A DNA stretch of 64,000 bases from Salinimonas chungwhensis DSM 16280 (GCF_000378185.1 NZ_KB899381.1:120772-184771), one strand, 5' to 3'. Numbered from the stretch's first letter, positions 1 through 10,914 are shown. Numbers and translations are program-made. The notes: generated by a model from the sequence alone, not told the origin.

Positions 1-1
1 G

Positions 2-1513
2 CACAGCGTGCTGACGCAGTTTATTATCCGGTTATCTCTGTTCTATCAGGGATATTCTAAAGACATTGATGACGAACTCAAAACGCTTAGAAGCCATTTG
101 GGTGGTGCGGCAAATTTCTCGCTTGCTCATGTCAGTATTAATAAGTTAAATCGTATGTTGCAGGACGACGTAACGAATCTGGAGCATTTCAAAGCCGACT
201 GTTTAAATGATGTCGAGCAAGCAGCCAAAACGCTGATGGCGGCTATCAATAAAAACGATGATGCATTTGCCGAGTTAGTCAGCAGTGTGGGACAGACTCG
301 TCAACCTATGGGATCACTTTACGAGCTGGTTCGATTATGTCTTCGGGTGACCGATATTTTTTCACATGTCGCGCTGACATCCGCCTTGAAGAAAAACAAA
401 ACGTTACGTTCTGTTCCGCAACCCCACCCTGCCACTGCCAGACAGACCCATAAGCCCGACCGAATACTTCTTTACCTACAAGAAGAGCTGGCTCAGTTAT
501 TAAATAGCTACCTGGCTAAACAACCCGATAATCCCCAAATCTCAGAACTGAAAGAGAAAGTCAGGGAGGGGCTCACTACTGAAGAGCTACTCAATATATG
601 TCTGGCAATTTTGCGCCTGGTGGTCAAGGACTCTATGCAGGAAGCTACCTTTTCGGGCAAAGTCATGCAAAGCCTGCATCGTTCTTTGGGAAATTTGCAT
701 CAAAATATGAATGAGAGTCTTGACCTGACCCAAAAGACCTTTGATACGCAGCGTCGCAGTGCGATTCAGATGCACGATCAAATTCAACGAATTGAGAAAA
801 ATGTGGCTCGTTCTGAGTCTGGCGACACCATTACGCATCAGGCGCAGGCGCAACTCAGACGGGTGGGCAATGAGCTTCAGCAGCGTGCACAGGACGACCA
901 CCAGGCTCAGGAAATACTCCTTCGTCAATTAGAGCAAATGAAAGAGCAGATTTCACAGCTGGAATCTAAAACCCGTTATTATCGCAACAAACTAGCCCGA
1001 CAAGTGGCGACAAGTCAGACCGACCCGTTAACACGTTTACCTAACCGCCAGGCCTATAACGATCACCTGACAGATGTTTTAAAAAGCCCGGCTAACAAGG
1101 AGCAATCACTTTGTCTGGCTGTAATTGATATTGACCACTTTAAATCCATAAATGATCGTTTTGGTCACGCTGCCGGAGATAAAACCTTACAGGTCATCGG
1201 CAATCACTTGCGTCAGGCACTGGATGCTGACGACTTTCTGGCTCGCTGGGGCGGTGAAGAATTTGTCCTCGTTATGCCGCGTTCAGGCCATGGTTCGCTT
1301 AAACAAAAGTTAGATAGGTTACGAACCGGACTGACGAAAATTCCGTTTAAGTTCAAACAGGAACGCCTGACCATTACCGCGTCATTTGGCGGAACATGTT
1401 TCAGTGCAGGTGAAAACCCTGACGACGTTTTCGAACGCGCCGATAGTTTGCTGTATCAGGCAAAACGCTCAGGCCGTAATTGTGTAGTCATCGATCAGGA
1501 CGATGTTGAATGA
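2..1513 (+). CDS. GGDEF diguanylate cyclase, probably 5'-partial
   Basis: Probable diguanylate cyclase making cyclic di-GMP from two GTP. The last ~170 residues form a GGDEF domain: the start signature DPLTRLPNR, the metal-binding stretch [16 protein letters not shown], and the active-site motif GGEEF near residue 415. The inhibitory RxxD site normally just before the active site reads DADD, so product inhibition through that site is unlikely. The N-terminal ~330 residues are helical with coiled-coil character and no recognised sensor or membrane segment, suggesting a cytosolic protein. A GTG lies at position 8, but the frame stays open to the window edge and no ribosome site can be seen, so the real start may be outside. 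The 3' end overlaps ppnN by ATGA. Confidence 0.85.
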   Translation, partial: HSVLTQFIIRLSLFYQGYSKDIDDELKTLRSHLGGAANFSLAHVSINKLNRMLQDDVTNLEHFKADCLNDVEQAAKTLMAAINKNDDAFAELVSSVGQTRQPMGSLYELVRLCLRVTDIFSHVALTSALKKNKTLRSVPQPHPATARQTHKPDRILLYLQEELAQLLNSYLAKQPDNPQISELKEKVREGLTTEELLNICLAILRLVVKDSMQEATFSGKVMQSLHRSLGNLHQNMNESLDLTQKTFDTQRRSAIQMHDQIQRIEKNVARSESGDTITHQAQAQLRRVGNELQQRAQDDHQAQEILLRQLEQMKEQISQLESKTRYYRNKLARQVATSQTDPLTRLPNRQAYNDHLTDVLKSPANKEQSLCLAVIDIDHFKSINDRFGHAAGDKTLQVIGNHLRQALDADDFLARWGGEEFVLVMPRSGHGSLKQKLDRLRTGLTKIPFKFKQERLTITASFGGTCFSAGENPDDVFERADSLLYQAKRSGRNCVVIDQDDVE

Positions 1514-2871
1514 AAAAAGTGCAGTTAAACCCGCTTGGCTGGATGAGCCAGCTTTCCCAACTCGAAGTTTCTCAGCTTCAGGATACCACTAACAGCGAAC
1601 TTTACGATGTGTTCAGAAATTGTTGTCTGGCCGTGCTCAACAGCGGTGTTGATGAAGATAACTATGAGGTGCTTTTTGCGCCCTATGATAACTTCGATGT
1701 GAAACTGGTTCGCAGGGAAAGAGGGGTAAAAATCGAGCTTATCGATCCACCAGAAGTCGCCTTTGTTGATGGCAAACTGGTTAGAGGCGTACATGAGCAC
1801 CTGTTCGCAGTAATGCGGGATATGTTGTTCATGGGAAATAAATATGCCCGAATCGACAACGAACCTGCGTCTGATAACCTCAGCACCACGGATATGGTCT
1901 TTGATATGTTACGACATGCTCAGGCGCTGGAAGGTAACGATGATTTAAATACAATTGTTTGCTGGGGCGGACATTCTATCAAGGAGCATGAATACAAATA
2001 TACTAAAGAAGTCGGCTACCAGCTGGGCTTACGCGAGATGAACATATGTACCGGCTGCGGCCCTGGTGCAATGAAAGGCCCGATGAAAGGCGCCGCTATT
2101 GGTCACGCCAAACAACGGTTTAAAAAAGGGCGTTATATTGGCATTTCAGAGCCCAGCATAATCGCAGCCGAGCCGCCCAACGCCATTGTCAACGAACTGA
2201 TTATCATGCCAGACATTGAAAAACGACTGGAGGCATTTGTTCGCTTCGCCCATGGTATTGTTATTTTCCCCGGCGGGGTGGGCACTGCTGAAGAGCTGCT
2301 TTACCTGTTAGGCATTCTGACCAACGAAAAAAATGCGCAGCAAGGGCTGCCGGTTATTCTTACCGGGCCGGCGGGGTCGCAGGCTTATTTTGATGCTATC
2401 GATGAATTTGTTGGTGCTACCTTAGGGCCAACAGCACAAAGTCAGTACCAGATTATTATTGATGACCCGGTACACGTGGCTCGTGTACTTAGTGAAAGCA
2501 AAGCAAATACTGAGGCGCATCGCCGTGCTGTAGGCGATGCGTTTAGTTTCAACTGGTCTTTGAAAATTGATGAGCCTTTTCAAACCCCGTTTACGCCTAC
2601 CCATGAGAGTATGTCTGCTTTAGCCTTGCACCAGAATCAAAGTGTTGCTGAACTTGCGGTAGTGCTCAGACAAGCATTCTCCGGGATTGTCGCGGGAAAT
2701 GTTAAAGCTGAAGGAGTGAAGCAAATCAAAGAAAAGGGACCGTTTCAGCTTAACGGCGATGCCGGACTTATGCGACGTATCGATACACTGTTGCAGTCAT
2801 TTGTCGAACAGCAGCGAATGAAACTTCCCGGATCTGAATATGTCCCTTGTTATACCATTACGCAAATATAA
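1510..2871 (+). CDS. ppnN: Pyrimidine/purine nucleotide 5'-monophosphate nucleosidase (PpnN/YgdH)
   Basis: LOG-family nucleosidase that splits nucleoside monophosphates into base and ribose 5-phosphate; the E. coli enzyme responds to (p)ppGpp and helps balance purine pools. The 453-residue length matches E. coli PpnN. Visible signatures are the Rossmann-like GCGPGAMKG around residue 183 and the LOG motif PGGVGTAEE around residue 254, which binds the phosphoribosyl group. The N- and C-terminal extensions typical of PpnN, rather than of short LOG cytokinin enzymes, are present. The start codon overlaps the stop of the upstream cyclase gene, implying translational coupling of a GTP-consuming signalling enzyme with a nucleotide-salvage enzyme. 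Cytosolic. Confidence 0.93.
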   Translation: MKKVQLNPLGWMSQLSQLEVSQLQDTTNSELYDVFRNCCLAVLNSGVDEDNYEVLFAPYDNFDVKLVRRERGVKIELIDPPEVAFVDGKLVRGVHEHLFAVMRDMLFMGNKYARIDNEPASDNLSTTDMVFDMLRHAQALEGNDDLNTIVCWGGHSIKEHEYKYTKEVGYQLGLREMNICTGCGPGAMKGPMKGAAIGHAKQRFKKGRYIGISEPSIIAAEPPNAIVNELIIMPDIEKRLEAFVRFAHGIVIFPGGVGTAEELLYLLGILTNEKNAQQGLPVILTGPAGSQAYFDAIDEFVGATLGPTAQSQYQIIIDDPVHVARVLSESKANTEAHRRAVGDAFSFNWSLKIDEPFQTPFTPTHESMSALALHQNQSVAELAVVLRQAFSGIVAGNVKAEGVKQIKEKGPFQLNGDAGLMRRIDTLLQSFVEQQRMKLPGSEYVPCYTITQI

Positions 2872-2959
2872 ACTGACGCATTCGGTTACGATTTAGCATT
2901 CCTTATACATTAACTTTTAAGGTAAACTGACCGGCGTATTTATCAACAAGTGAAAAAGG

Positions 2960-3334
2960 ATGAATAGTAAGGTAATTCGGCTGATTTTTTTCGGAGCCGC
3001 AGCATACGTTGTTTTCGTATTTATGGTCATCACCCTTTATCCGGACAAACCGGAGAATATGGACTGGAAGGACCGGGAAGAATATAACAAAGTACAAATT
3101 ACCAAACTCTCACTGGGTGCCACCCGTGAGGAAGTCCTTGCGTTGTTGGGCTCGCCTGATATCACGGAAGCAAAAATGGACAGCGAAACCTCCATCCAGG
3201 TCATGTTTTACCGAACACAACATGTGCGGGCAGATGGTTTGACCACACAGGATGAATGTACACCGCTATTATTCGAAGATGATCTGCTGGTCGCCTGGGG
3301 TGATGGTGCGTACCAGAGTTATTTGAAAAGTTAA
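2960..3334 (+). CDS. DUF3192-family small membrane-anchored protein
   Basis: Protein of 124 residues with one hydrophobic segment at about residues 5-25, then a soluble domain containing LSLGATREEVLALLGSPD. That stretch is the pattern of BamE/SmpA-like folds and of the DUF3192 family found in Vibrio, Shewanella and Alteromonas. No cysteine lipobox is present, so it is probably held by the N-terminal helix with the domain in the periplasm. An in-frame stop lies three codons upstream of the ATG, which fixes the start. AAGG sits directly against the start codon, unusually close. The molecular role of the family is not established; envelope maintenance is an inference from the BamE resemblance. 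Confidence 0.75.
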   Translation: MNSKVIRLIFFGAAAYVVFVFMVITLYPDKPENMDWKDREEYNKVQITKLSLGATREEVLALLGSPDITEAKMDSETSIQVMFYRTQHVRADGLTTQDECTPLLFEDDLLVAWGDGAYQSYLKS

Positions 3335-3342
3335 GGAAGGCT

Positions 3343-4995
3343 TTGGCCAGCGTCGAATATCATCAGCTAATTCAGCAAAGCCAGATTGCCAGCAAAGCAA
3401 TCATTCGTCAGGCGAAAAACTTCGATGGCGTTAACGCTGCGCTGGGGATTGCCAAGCGCTTAATTCATTTTACCCGGCATCACCCTCAGGCGGCACTGGT
3501 TGCGGTAAATACGCTGCGCCAGGAGTCAGGTCTGTCCGCTCCCCTGCCCTTGCGAATGGCGCTGATTATGACGGTACTCGGCCAGCGCAGTAAACTCAAT
3601 GACCACTATCTACAGCATCTGAGTGCGGCAGCTTACATGCTATTTTGTACGGGTAGCTACCACAAAGATACCCAGACGCTTCATTTTGACAAGAGTTTGG
3701 TGCAGGGCCTCAAAAAACAACTGAAAAAGCGTCACCTTAGCATCTGGCAGAAAATATTTGCTGCTTATCCTTTACTTAGTCGCCCTCACTTCATCAAATA
3801 TCTGAAAAGCCCAGCGCTTAAGGAATCGCAGTGGTGGGCGTTAGTAAGCGCTCACATTAGCATTCATTTCAAAGACAGTTTCTTTCCGGTTTTACGCCAG
3901 ATTGCGCTGCATTCTCCGTTGCTTCGTGAGCCGGCATTTACAGCCTGGGTGGATTACCCGGGAAACATATGGCCCGGAGCGCAGGTGGCCACTAGTCCGC
4001 ACTCCCTTATCCTATTGGCGAAAGACGAATCTCACTGCGCACTGGTCAAACAAAAGCAGGGGGAACGAAAATTTATAGTAAGAGACATCGTTGACCAACC
4101 CGCCTTGCGTTATGTTGGGTTCGACCAGTGGTGGGAATTAATACAACGGTTTGAAACACAGGTTGACGCTTTTATTGCTTATCAGCCCGGTGGCAGAGCC
4201 TATCCACTGAGCCATCCACCCTCATCATTGCTCAATATTGTTGATTTACTTCATGAAGCTGAAATAGAGATAGACACCCTGGTTTCAAAGCTTGAAGCCG
4301 AACCGGCGTTTGCCAATGCCCTGAAATCGGCAGCGAGCACAGATAATCGAATGCAGTTACCAGTTAACGACGTTAAACAGGCTGTTTTAACCTTTGGCTT
4401 AGAGCGGGTTGGCGACATGCTCATCCGTGAGGCTTTAGTTCAGCGGCTTACTCAAAATCACTTTCCATTAAGTCGAACTTGTCAGAATATTCTTGCAGTA
4501 AGCGCTAACCTGTCGTCATTGATAGCAGCAGAGTGTGATAGTTCACTGACACCTCAGTCTGCCAGCTTGATAAGTAGCTTTATGGTTGCACCACTATTTA
4601 GCCTGCCTGCACTAAAAGTGCTACCTGAATTTATTCACAACGACAATCACCTTCACAGTATCAACAAGCTTGTCGCACTGAAAACGGCCAATCCTTTTGT
4701 CGACTTTGCTGCGGAGCTGGCCTCCAACTGGCATCTTCCCGCTCAGCACCGTGCGATATTGCTGCAATTAGACCGCTATCCGGCCGATACGCGAGCCTCT
4801 CAGCAAAAAGATGTTGCCGTTGTCATGCTAAGTCTGATCTGGACCCGCCAGTGGCTTTTCTGTCCAGATAATAATGATGCCGCCACGCTTGAGGCATTAA
4901 GACAGTGTCTGCATATTTTGTCCCTGTCAGATAAAACCGCGAGTGTTTATCGGGAGAAACTCAGTCATTTACTGTACTCTGCACTACCGGTGTAA
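3343..4995 (+). CDS. HDOD-domain-like protein
   Basis: Protein of 550 residues with a TTG start preceded by AAGG six bases upstream, eight bases after the DUF3192 gene, so the two are probably cotranscribed. Residues ~300-500 look like an HDOD (HD-related output) domain: a helical region with SLLNIVDLLHEAEIEI, then LTFGLERVGDMLIREALV. HDOD proteins lack the metal-binding HD residues and usually act as non-enzymatic partners in signalling. The N-terminal 300 residues are helical and carry a tract resembling a small beta domain near residues 220-260; I do not recognise it. No membrane segment or signal peptide is visible. Assignment to HDOD is by pattern and moderately sure. Confidence 0.6.
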   Translation: MASVEYHQLIQQSQIASKAIIRQAKNFDGVNAALGIAKRLIHFTRHHPQAALVAVNTLRQESGLSAPLPLRMALIMTVLGQRSKLNDHYLQHLSAAAYMLFCTGSYHKDTQTLHFDKSLVQGLKKQLKKRHLSIWQKIFAAYPLLSRPHFIKYLKSPALKESQWWALVSAHISIHFKDSFFPVLRQIALHSPLLREPAFTAWVDYPGNIWPGAQVATSPHSLILLAKDESHCALVKQKQGERKFIVRDIVDQPALRYVGFDQWWELIQRFETQVDAFIAYQPGGRAYPLSHPPSSLLNIVDLLHEAEIEIDTLVSKLEAEPAFANALKSAASTDNRMQLPVNDVKQAVLTFGLERVGDMLIREALVQRLTQNHFPLSRTCQNILAVSANLSSLIAAECDSSLTPQSASLISSFMVAPLFSLPALKVLPEFIHNDNHLHSINKLVALKTANPFVDFAAELASNWHLPAQHRAILLQLDRYPADTRASQQKDVAVVMLSLIWTRQWLFCPDNNDAATLEALRQCLHILSLSDKTASVYREKLSHLLYSALPV

Positions 4996-5214
4996 AGGCT
5001 AACAAGCAACACAGCGCATGAGATAAGGTCAATCTCTACTAGTGCCCGTGGCCTTGTTGCTATAAAATATGCGCGATTTTGTTCCTTTGGCGAAAACACG
5101 CCTGAAGAGCGCTTTCGCACCGCTTAGTGGTTCGCCATTTTGACAGCGTCATTAAACATGCTGTTAATTGAAACCTTATACAACAGAAACGAAAATTTAC
5201 CAGAGGATCCCCCC

Positions 5215-6228
5215 ATGACTCAGCAACGTATTACGGTCATTCGCGGCGACGGTATCGGCCCGGATATCATTGATGCCACCACAAAAATACTGGACCATGT
5301 AGGCTGTGATTTTGCCTATGATTATGCTGACGCAGGTCTTGTCGCCCTAGAAAAACACGGTGAACTGTTACCGCAGGAAACTCTGGACCTGATCGCCAAA
5401 AATAAAATTGCACTTAAAGGACCATTGACCACGCCCGTCGGAGAAGGATTTACTTCTATCAACGTAAGCCTGCGTAAACAGTTCAAATTGTATGCAAATC
5501 TGCGCCCGGTGATGTCTTTCAAAGGTACAAAGGCCCGTTATGAAGATATCGATATTATTACTGTGCGTGAAAACACACAGGGCATGTATTCCGGGTTAGG
5601 CCAGAAGGTTTCCGAAGACGGTAACGAAGCCGAAGCGATGAGTAAAATCACGCGAGAAGGCGCTGAAAAAATCGTCACATTTGCTTATGAGATGGCACGC
5701 AGAGAAGGCCGTAAAAAAGTTACCGCAGTGCATAAAGCGAATATTCTGAAGTCTACATCGGGGTTGTTTCTTAAGGTTGCCCGTGAAGTTGGTGAACGCT
5801 ATCCGGATATCGAAAGTGCAGAGATGATAGTAGATAACACCTGTATGCAACTGGTCATGAACCCGCATCAGTTTGACGTCATCGTTACAACGAACCTGTT
5901 CGGTGACATCATTTCAGATCTTTGCGCTGGTCTTGTTGGCGGATTGGGTATGGCACCGGGTGCTAATATTGGTGAAGATTGTGCGATTTTTGAAGCAGTG
6001 CATGGCTCAGCGCCTGATATTGCAGGTAAAAACCTGGCCAATCCCACCTCAGTTATTCTCGCAGCTGTCCAGATGCTGGAGCACCTTAATATGGGCGATA
6101 AAGCTGAAAAAGTTCGTTCAGCGTTAAAAGACGTTATCGAATCTGGCGATCGCACCACCCGCGATTTAGGCGGCCAGAACGGCACTACCGAGTTTACTCA
6201 GGCAGTCTTGGATCGTCTTAACAAATAA
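5215..6228 (+). CDS. NAD-dependent isocitrate dehydrogenase
   Basis: Isocitrate/isopropylmalate dehydrogenase family, 337 residues, oxidatively decarboxylating isocitrate to 2-oxoglutarate in the TCA cycle. The compact length, the N-terminal GDGIGP, the substrate loop [17 protein letters not shown], the metal-binding [17 protein letters not shown] and the cofactor segment [18 protein letters not shown] resemble the eukaryotic-type NAD enzyme more than the longer NADP Icd of E. coli. An upstream in-frame extension to 5140 exists, but AGAGGA seven bases before the ATG at 5215 supports the shorter start. Homoisocitrate or tartrate dehydrogenase activity is the main alternative. It stands alone, ~220 bases from the preceding gene. 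Confidence 0.85.
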   Translation: MTQQRITVIRGDGIGPDIIDATTKILDHVGCDFAYDYADAGLVALEKHGELLPQETLDLIAKNKIALKGPLTTPVGEGFTSINVSLRKQFKLYANLRPVMSFKGTKARYEDIDIITVRENTQGMYSGLGQKVSEDGNEAEAMSKITREGAEKIVTFAYEMARREGRKKVTAVHKANILKSTSGLFLKVAREVGERYPDIESAEMIVDNTCMQLVMNPHQFDVIVTTNLFGDIISDLCAGLVGGLGMAPGANIGEDCAIFEAVHGSAPDIAGKNLANPTSVILAAVQMLEHLNMGDKAEKVRSALKDVIESGDRTTRDLGGQNGTTEFTQAVLDRLNK

Positions 6229-6239
6229 TCACCTTTACC

Positions 6240-6261
6240 GGGCGCGCTTGCTGGTGCGCCC
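6240..6261 (+). terminator. GC-rich hairpin after isocitrate dehydrogenase
   Basis: GGGCGC at 6240-6245 pairs with GCGCCC at 6256-6261, extended inward by a G-U and a C-G pair. It lies 12 bases past the stop codon. No uridine run follows, so it may only stabilise the 3' end rather than terminate alone. Confidence 0.4.
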
Positions 6262-6373
6262 ATACCTTATCTCACCCTGCCCGAAAACTGATCTTCCGAC
6301 AGACGAATTTTAATGGCTGAGCCACTATCCTTTGTTTCGCCGCTTTTGGCTATTGATGACAAGGATTGAACCA

Positions 6374-6709
6374 ATGACTATTTTAAAAACCGTGTATACC
6401 CGATTTTTTATGCCATTACTTTGTGCTGCTGCAATGACCGGCGCGCCTGTTGCTTTTGCCGCTGCTAATGACTCTGCTGTAAATAGTCCCGCCGCCGCAC
6501 AGACTCAGTCAGAAAAGCTGGACCTGAATAATGTTAGTGTCGAGCAACTGACAGCATTGCCAGGTATTGGTAAGAAAAAGGCACAGGCAATTATCGACTA
6601 TCGCGAAGAGATGGGGCACTTTCTGGAGGTTGAGCAGCTAACGCAGGTAAAAGGAATTGGGCCAAAGCTGTTAGCCAAACTCGAACACCGCCTTAAAGTC
6701 ACTCAGTAA
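6374..6709 (+). CDS. ComEA-like helix-hairpin-helix protein
   Basis: Small exported DNA-binding protein of 111 residues. It has a signal peptide or N-terminal membrane helix (about residues 8-30, ending AFAAAND), a linker rich in Ala, Ser and Gln, and two tandem helix-hairpin-helix motifs: LTALPGIGKKKAQAIIDYR near residue 58 and VKGIGPKLLAKL near residue 91. This is the ComEA/YbaV pattern, where the periplasmic protein grips incoming double-stranded DNA during natural transformation. AAGG nine bases before the ATG at 6374 favours this start over the longer frame from 6332. No other competence gene is adjacent. Confidence 0.85.
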   Translation: MTILKTVYTRFFMPLLCAAAMTGAPVAFAAANDSAVNSPAAAQTQSEKLDLNNVSVEQLTALPGIGKKKAQAIIDYREEMGHFLEVEQLTQVKGIGPKLLAKLEHRLKVTQ

Positions 6710-6770
6710 TTCTGGGCGCTGATCAACGATAGTCTGCGCATGCCCATGGTAACCCTGTGCATGTACCAAA

Positions 6771-6797
6771 TAAAAAAGCTCCCAACCGGGAGCTTTC
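6771..6797 (-). terminator. Rho-independent terminator of galU
   Basis: Arms AGCTCCC (6777-6783) and GGGAGCT (6788-6794) with a four-base loop. Read leftward the hairpin is followed by a run of T (the A run 6772-6777 on the plus strand), directly after the galU stop at 6800. It could weakly serve the rightward comEA-like gene too. Confidence 0.85.
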
Positions 6798-6799
6798 TA

Positions 6800-7693
6800 T
6801 CAGAACTTGAGTGTCGACAAATATTCTTTAAACTCTTCGCCCAATGAAGGATGTCGCAGTGCGTATTCAACATTAGCCTTCATATAACCGAGCTTGCTAC
6901 CGCAGTCATGACTCATGCCTTTCATATAATACGCATCTACCTGTTCAATCCGCATAAGCGAGTCAATAGCATCTGTTAACTGGACCTCTCCACCTGCACC
7001 CGGTGGTGTGTATTCCAATAGGTCCCAGACTTTTTCAGATAGGACGTAGCGCCCTACAATAGCCAGATCCGACGGTGCTTCTTCCAGCGACGGCTTTTCT
7101 ACCATCTTATGAATTTTTGCCGAATCGCCTGGTGAAATTTCCATACCATCCAAATCGACAATACCAAATTTTGTTATCTCGTCTTTTGGCACTTGCTCAA
7201 CCATGACCTGACTGACACGACTGGTGTTAAACTTAGCCACCATATCAGCGAGATTGTCTTTCGAAGAATCACTGGCGACATCATCTATGATGACATCCGG
7301 CAGCACCACGGCAAAGGGCGATTCACCCACTAGCGGGCGTGCACATAAAATAGCATGGCCCAGACCAGCTGCATGGCCCTGGCGCACATGCATGATGGTG
7401 ACATCTTTCGGGCAGATTGACTGCACTTCTTCTAAAAGTTGTCTTTTAACCCGTTTTTCTAATGTTGCCTCTAGCTCAAAAGAGGTATCGAAGTGATTTT
7501 CAATACTGTTCTTACTGGCATGAGTCACCAAAATAATTTCTTTGATACCAGCTTTAACGCACTCATTGACCACATACTGAATAAGTGGTTTGTCAACCAC
7601 CGGCAGCATTTCTTTGGGTATCGCCTTAGTTGCTGGCAACATCCGCGTTCCCAATCCCGCTACAGGGATTACTGCTTTTTTTACCTGACTCAT
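6800..7693 (-). CDS. galU: UTP-glucose-1-phosphate uridylyltransferase
   Basis: Makes UDP-glucose from UTP and glucose 1-phosphate, feeding ugd immediately upstream and galE further along. The 297-residue length is standard. The nucleotide-binding N-terminus [20 protein letters not shown] (residues ~11-30), the DKPLIQYVV segment and [14 protein letters not shown] are diagnostic of GalU. The ATG lies two bases past the ugd stop, with AAGGA overlapping the end of ugd, so the two genes form one transcript ending at the hairpin near 6785. Cytosolic. Confidence 0.96.
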   Translation of the reverse strand: MSQVKKAVIPVAGLGTRMLPATKAIPKEMLPVVDKPLIQYVVNECVKAGIKEIILVTHASKNSIENHFDTSFELEATLEKRVKRQLLEEVQSICPKDVTIMHVRQGHAAGLGHAILCARPLVGESPFAVVLPDVIIDDVASDSSKDNLADMVAKFNTSRVSQVMVEQVPKDEITKFGIVDLDGMEISPGDSAKIHKMVEKPSLEEAPSDLAIVGRYVLSEKVWDLLEYTPPGAGGEVQLTDAIDSLMRIEQVDAYYMKGMSHDCGSKLGYMKANVEYALRHPSLGEEFKEYLSTLKF

Positions 7694-7695
7694 GT

Positions 7696-9039
7696 CTATT
7701 GCTTTCCTTTTACTGATAGTCCGCGTCCGATAGCATAATACTGGAGACCGTATTCTGCCATACGCTGAGGTTCGAAAAGATTACGTCCATCAAAGATAAG
7801 TGGTTCTTTAAGTTTGGTTTTTATAAGCTCAAAATCCGGTGCCCGGAACATCTGCCACTCAGTGCAGATTGCCATAAAATCTGCGCCGTTAAGCGTGGCT
7901 TCTTTGGTACCCATCAAACGCAGGTCTTCCCGATCGCCATACAAACGCTGGGTTTCTTCCATCGCTTCAGGATCATAAGCCTGCACCATGGCACCAGCTT
8001 CCCAGAGCCGTTCCATAAGTACCCGGCTGGACGCTTCACGCATATCATCCGTGTTAGGCTTGAATGATAAGCCCCACAGCGCCACTGTCTTGCCTTTCAC
8101 GTCATTATTGAAATGACGCATAATATATTCAAACAGCTTTTCTTTCTGATCATAGTTAACTGCTTCCACCGACTCCAGGATACGGGCTTTATAACCCACA
8201 CTATTCGCGCTACGCACTAAAGCCTGAACATCTTTGGGGAAACAAGATCCACCATAGCCACATCCTGGATAGATAAACTGATAGCCAATACGAGGATCAG
8301 AACCAATGCCGTGGCGGACATGCTCAATGTCAGCACCAAAATATTCAGCAAGGTTGGCTATTTCATTCATAAAACTAATCTTTGTCGCCAACATGCAATT
8401 AGCAGCGTATTTGGTGAGCTCTGCACTGCGGATATCCATGGTAATCACTTTATCGTGATTACGGTTAAACGGCGAATAAAGCTCTCTGAGCTTTTTCTCT
8501 GCGTGCTCGCTATCCGTCCCCAGTATGATTCTATCGGGACGCATACAATCGTTAACTGCAGCGCCTTCTTTCAAAAACTCAGGATTAGATACCACATCAA
8601 ATTCACCCGTTTTACTTAACGCATCGAGCTTACCACTCACTGTCGCTCTTACTCTGTCAGCAGTACCTACCGGCACAGTAGATTTATTGATGATAATTTT
8701 GTGATTATTCATGTGTGTAGCAATGGTTTCGGCCACTGCTAAAACATATTTCAAGTCGGCAGACCCATCCTCATCAGGCGGCGTGCCAACAGCGATGAAA
8801 ATTAGCTCACCATGTTCCACACCCGCTTTAGCGTCCGTGGTGAAAATTAAATGACCAGCATCGAAATTGCTTTTTACCAGCGGCGTCAGGCCTGGTTCAT
8901 AAATAGGAATCTCGCCTTTTTTGAGGTTGTCCACCTTATTCTGGTCCACATCGACACAAACAACGTCGTGACCTACTTCGGCTAATACAGCAGCCTGCAC
9001 TAACCCCACATACCCAATTCCAAATACGGTGACTTTCAC
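7696..9039 (-). CDS. ugd: UDP-glucose 6-dehydrogenase
   Basis: Oxidises UDP-glucose to UDP-glucuronate with two NAD, a precursor of acidic capsule or exopolysaccharide sugars. The NAD-binding GIGYVG is at residues 7-12, the catalytic cysteine lies in [12 protein letters not shown] near residue 266, and [15 protein letters not shown] marks the UDP-binding C-terminal half. I prefer the GTG at 9039, which gives the usual N-terminus [12 protein letters not shown] and has AAGGAAAGG just upstream; the ATG at 9057 would place that ribosome site inside the gene. Cotranscribed with galU. Confidence 0.95.
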   Translation of the reverse strand: MKVTVFGIGYVGLVQAAVLAEVGHDVVCVDVDQNKVDNLKKGEIPIYEPGLTPLVKSNFDAGHLIFTTDAKAGVEHGELIFIAVGTPPDEDGSADLKYVLAVAETIATHMNNHKIIINKSTVPVGTADRVRATVSGKLDALSKTGEFDVVSNPEFLKEGAAVNDCMRPDRIILGTDSEHAEKKLRELYSPFNRNHDKVITMDIRSAELTKYAANCMLATKISFMNEIANLAEYFGADIEHVRHGIGSDPRIGYQFIYPGCGYGGSCFPKDVQALVRSANSVGYKARILESVEAVNYDQKEKLFEYIMRHFNNDVKGKTVALWGLSFKPNTDDMREASSRVLMERLWEAGAMVQAYDPEAMEETQRLYGDREDLRLMGTKEATLNGADFMAICTEWQMFRAPDFELIKTKLKEPLIFDGRNLFEPQRMAEYGLQYYAIGRGLSVKGKQ

Positions 9040-9154
9040 AACCTTTCCTTTATACATTTTAGCGTCAGTATTGAATAGTGCTGCACCGGTTCTGGCTGTC
9101 GGTTTATCGATACAGTTGAAGATACCTGACAGAGCACACTATTTACGCCTAATT

Positions 9155-10015
9155 TTATTGATCAATTCTGCCGGTACGGCCGGTTATGCCGTCTTTTAAG
9201 CCCCGCCACATAAAGCGTCCGCGTAACTTACCCTGGGGGAAATACCAGCGGTTTACGGCGAAACGAATTGGCAATGCCGTCAAGTGACGAAGCTTCCAGT
9301 AAACCGGAACATACCTTCTGCGTGAAAGAATAAGCACATTTCGTACCTGATAATAAAGTCTTACTGGTGCACCGCGCTTAAAGTTCATGCCAAACAACCG
9401 GTGTCGGCCATCTCCCTGTTTATGGCGCATCACTACACCGGCAGCTTTCAAAACCATATAGTCTAGATTTCGGGCACGCCAGCACCATTCGTGGTCAACC
9501 CCGTCAATAAACAGCTCACTGTCTTTTTTGCCAATCTGCTTATACGCTGAGACATTCAATAGCATGCCCGAAGCAATAATCTGCCTTGATAGCACAAGCT
9601 CGTCACACAGTGTTTTTTCACGACTTAGACGGGGTTTAACTTGTTGATTATTAAAATCACACAACACCTGAGGACCTACGCACGCCACCTTATCGAATCG
9701 ATGTAAAGCCAGTTTATAGCTGTCCAACAACCCATTTAGCAACGCTGCAGATAACTGGCTGTCCTGATCTAACAGCAACACGGCCTCGGCCTGGGTCTCG
9801 ATTGCTTTATCAATGCCTTTATTCTGCGCTTCCGCGATACCGACATTGTCCGGACAGTGAATGTACGTATGTACTGATGGCGGGATATCGGCTAGCACCG
9901 AGGGTGAGTTATCAACCAGTACAGTCGGCCAGCCTGATTGTTGCAGCGCGCTGAGCATTGTGCTCAGGTGCGATAGCTCTGGATGATATAGAATAATTAC
10001 GGCGGCGACTTTCAA
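9155..10015 (-). CDS. Family-2 glycosyltransferase, rhamnosyltransferase-like
   Basis: GT-A glycosyltransferase of 286 residues. The N-terminus KVAAVIILYHPE and the acidic LLLDQDSQL near residue 80 match the rhamnosyltransferase-type branch of family 2 (WbbL-like), which has DQD in place of DDD. NVGIAEAQNKGID is the usual nucleotide-sugar pocket helix. The WCWRARN segment near residue 170 resembles the acceptor side. It starts at TTG (10015) overlapping the stop of the next glycosyltransferase, so the two are coupled. Probably adds a sugar to a lipid-linked surface polysaccharide on the cytoplasmic face. Donor and acceptor cannot be read from sequence. Confidence 0.8.
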   Translation of the reverse strand: MKVAAVIILYHPELSHLSTMLSALQQSGWPTVLVDNSPSVLADIPPSVHTYIHCPDNVGIAEAQNKGIDKAIETQAEAVLLLDQDSQLSAALLNGLLDSYKLALHRFDKVACVGPQVLCDFNNQQVKPRLSREKTLCDELVLSRQIIASGMLLNVSAYKQIGKKDSELFIDGVDHEWCWRARNLDYMVLKAAGVVMRHKQGDGRHRLFGMNFKRGAPVRLYYQVRNVLILSRRRYVPVYWKLRHLTALPIRFAVNRWYFPQGKLRGRFMWRGLKDGITGRTGRIDQ

Positions 10016-10914
10016 TGTTTAATTATCTTTTCTAGTAAAATGCGATCAAATTTATACGCCAGTTTTACCACTTTGGAAGGCATTAGGCGCAAGCATAAAA
10101 CACCGATGGCATAAAAAGCGTTAAACAGTGAATAGCGACGAAGCTTTTTCATGGCAATGAACCGCGCTTTAAATTCATTTAACGATTTTATCAATCCTCG
10201 ACGCTTGTAAAAATCATTGACGCGCCTGAATTTGAGCAGCTTTTCACGTAAATTTCGAAACTGATAACCGTGGGCAGCAAGATCTATCCATAAAAAATAA
10301 TCTTGTGTATTCATTCTTCTGGCGTCGTATCTAAAACCCTCTTTAAATACCCGGGTTCTAATGGCTACAGTAGGATGATTAATCGTACAGCGGCGCGGTA
10401 ACATTCTTACAATGATATGATGCGAAGCGGGCATAACGCGCGAACTAACCGGTATATCTGATTCATTTACTTCCATCAAACCGGTTCCAAGCACATCAAC
10501 CTGCTCATGACTGTCTAAAAATGTAACCTGTTTTTCAAGTCGCTCTGGCAGGCAGGCATCGTCGGCATCCATGCGGAAAAAATAACTGAACTGGTGTTGG
10601 GATAACATCCACTCGATAGCCAGGTTCATCGCCCCCGCAAGGCCGATATTCTGACTATTTTGTGCAATCACCAATCGATAGTCCTTTTTTGCCTGTGCTA
10701 ATAACATAGCAGTGGTTGCCGCTGGCACACTGCCGTCGACAATTACCAGAAACACAAAGTCGGTAAACGTTTGATTGCGAACGCTGGCTATCGCCTGATG
10801 GACCCATTCTGGCCTGTCTCCGTCATAGGTAGACATAGCAACGAGCACCCTCGCGCTGGCGGGAGGCTGCGAAGAAGATATGATTTTAAATGGCTGACAA
10901 CTGGTCTCGGGCAC
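10012..10914 (-). CDS. Family-2 glycosyltransferase
   Basis: GT-A glycosyltransferase of 300 residues. Visible features are VLVAMSTYDGDRPEWV near residue 22, the helix NIGLAGAMNLAIEW and the metal-binding FRMDADDACLPERLEKQ near residue 115. The later INHPTVAIRTRV is typical of EpsE/WaaE-type family-2 enzymes. A GTG start at 10914 gives a 20-residue leader before the domain; no good ribosome site is visible, so the start is uncertain. Lies 70 bases after the wecA-like gene and is likely part of that transcript. Substrate unknown. Confidence 0.8.
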   Translation of the reverse strand: MPETSCQPFKIISSSQPPASARVLVAMSTYDGDRPEWVHQAIASVRNQTFTDFVFLVIVDGSVPAATTAMLLAQAKKDYRLVIAQNSQNIGLAGAMNLAIEWMLSQHQFSYFFRMDADDACLPERLEKQVTFLDSHEQVDVLGTGLMEVNESDIPVSSRVMPASHHIIVRMLPRRCTINHPTVAIRTRVFKEGFRYDARRMNTQDYFLWIDLAAHGYQFRNLREKLLKFRRVNDFYKRRGLIKSLNEFKARFIAMKKLRRYSLFNAFYAIGVLCLRLMPSKVVKLAYKFDRILLEKIIKH

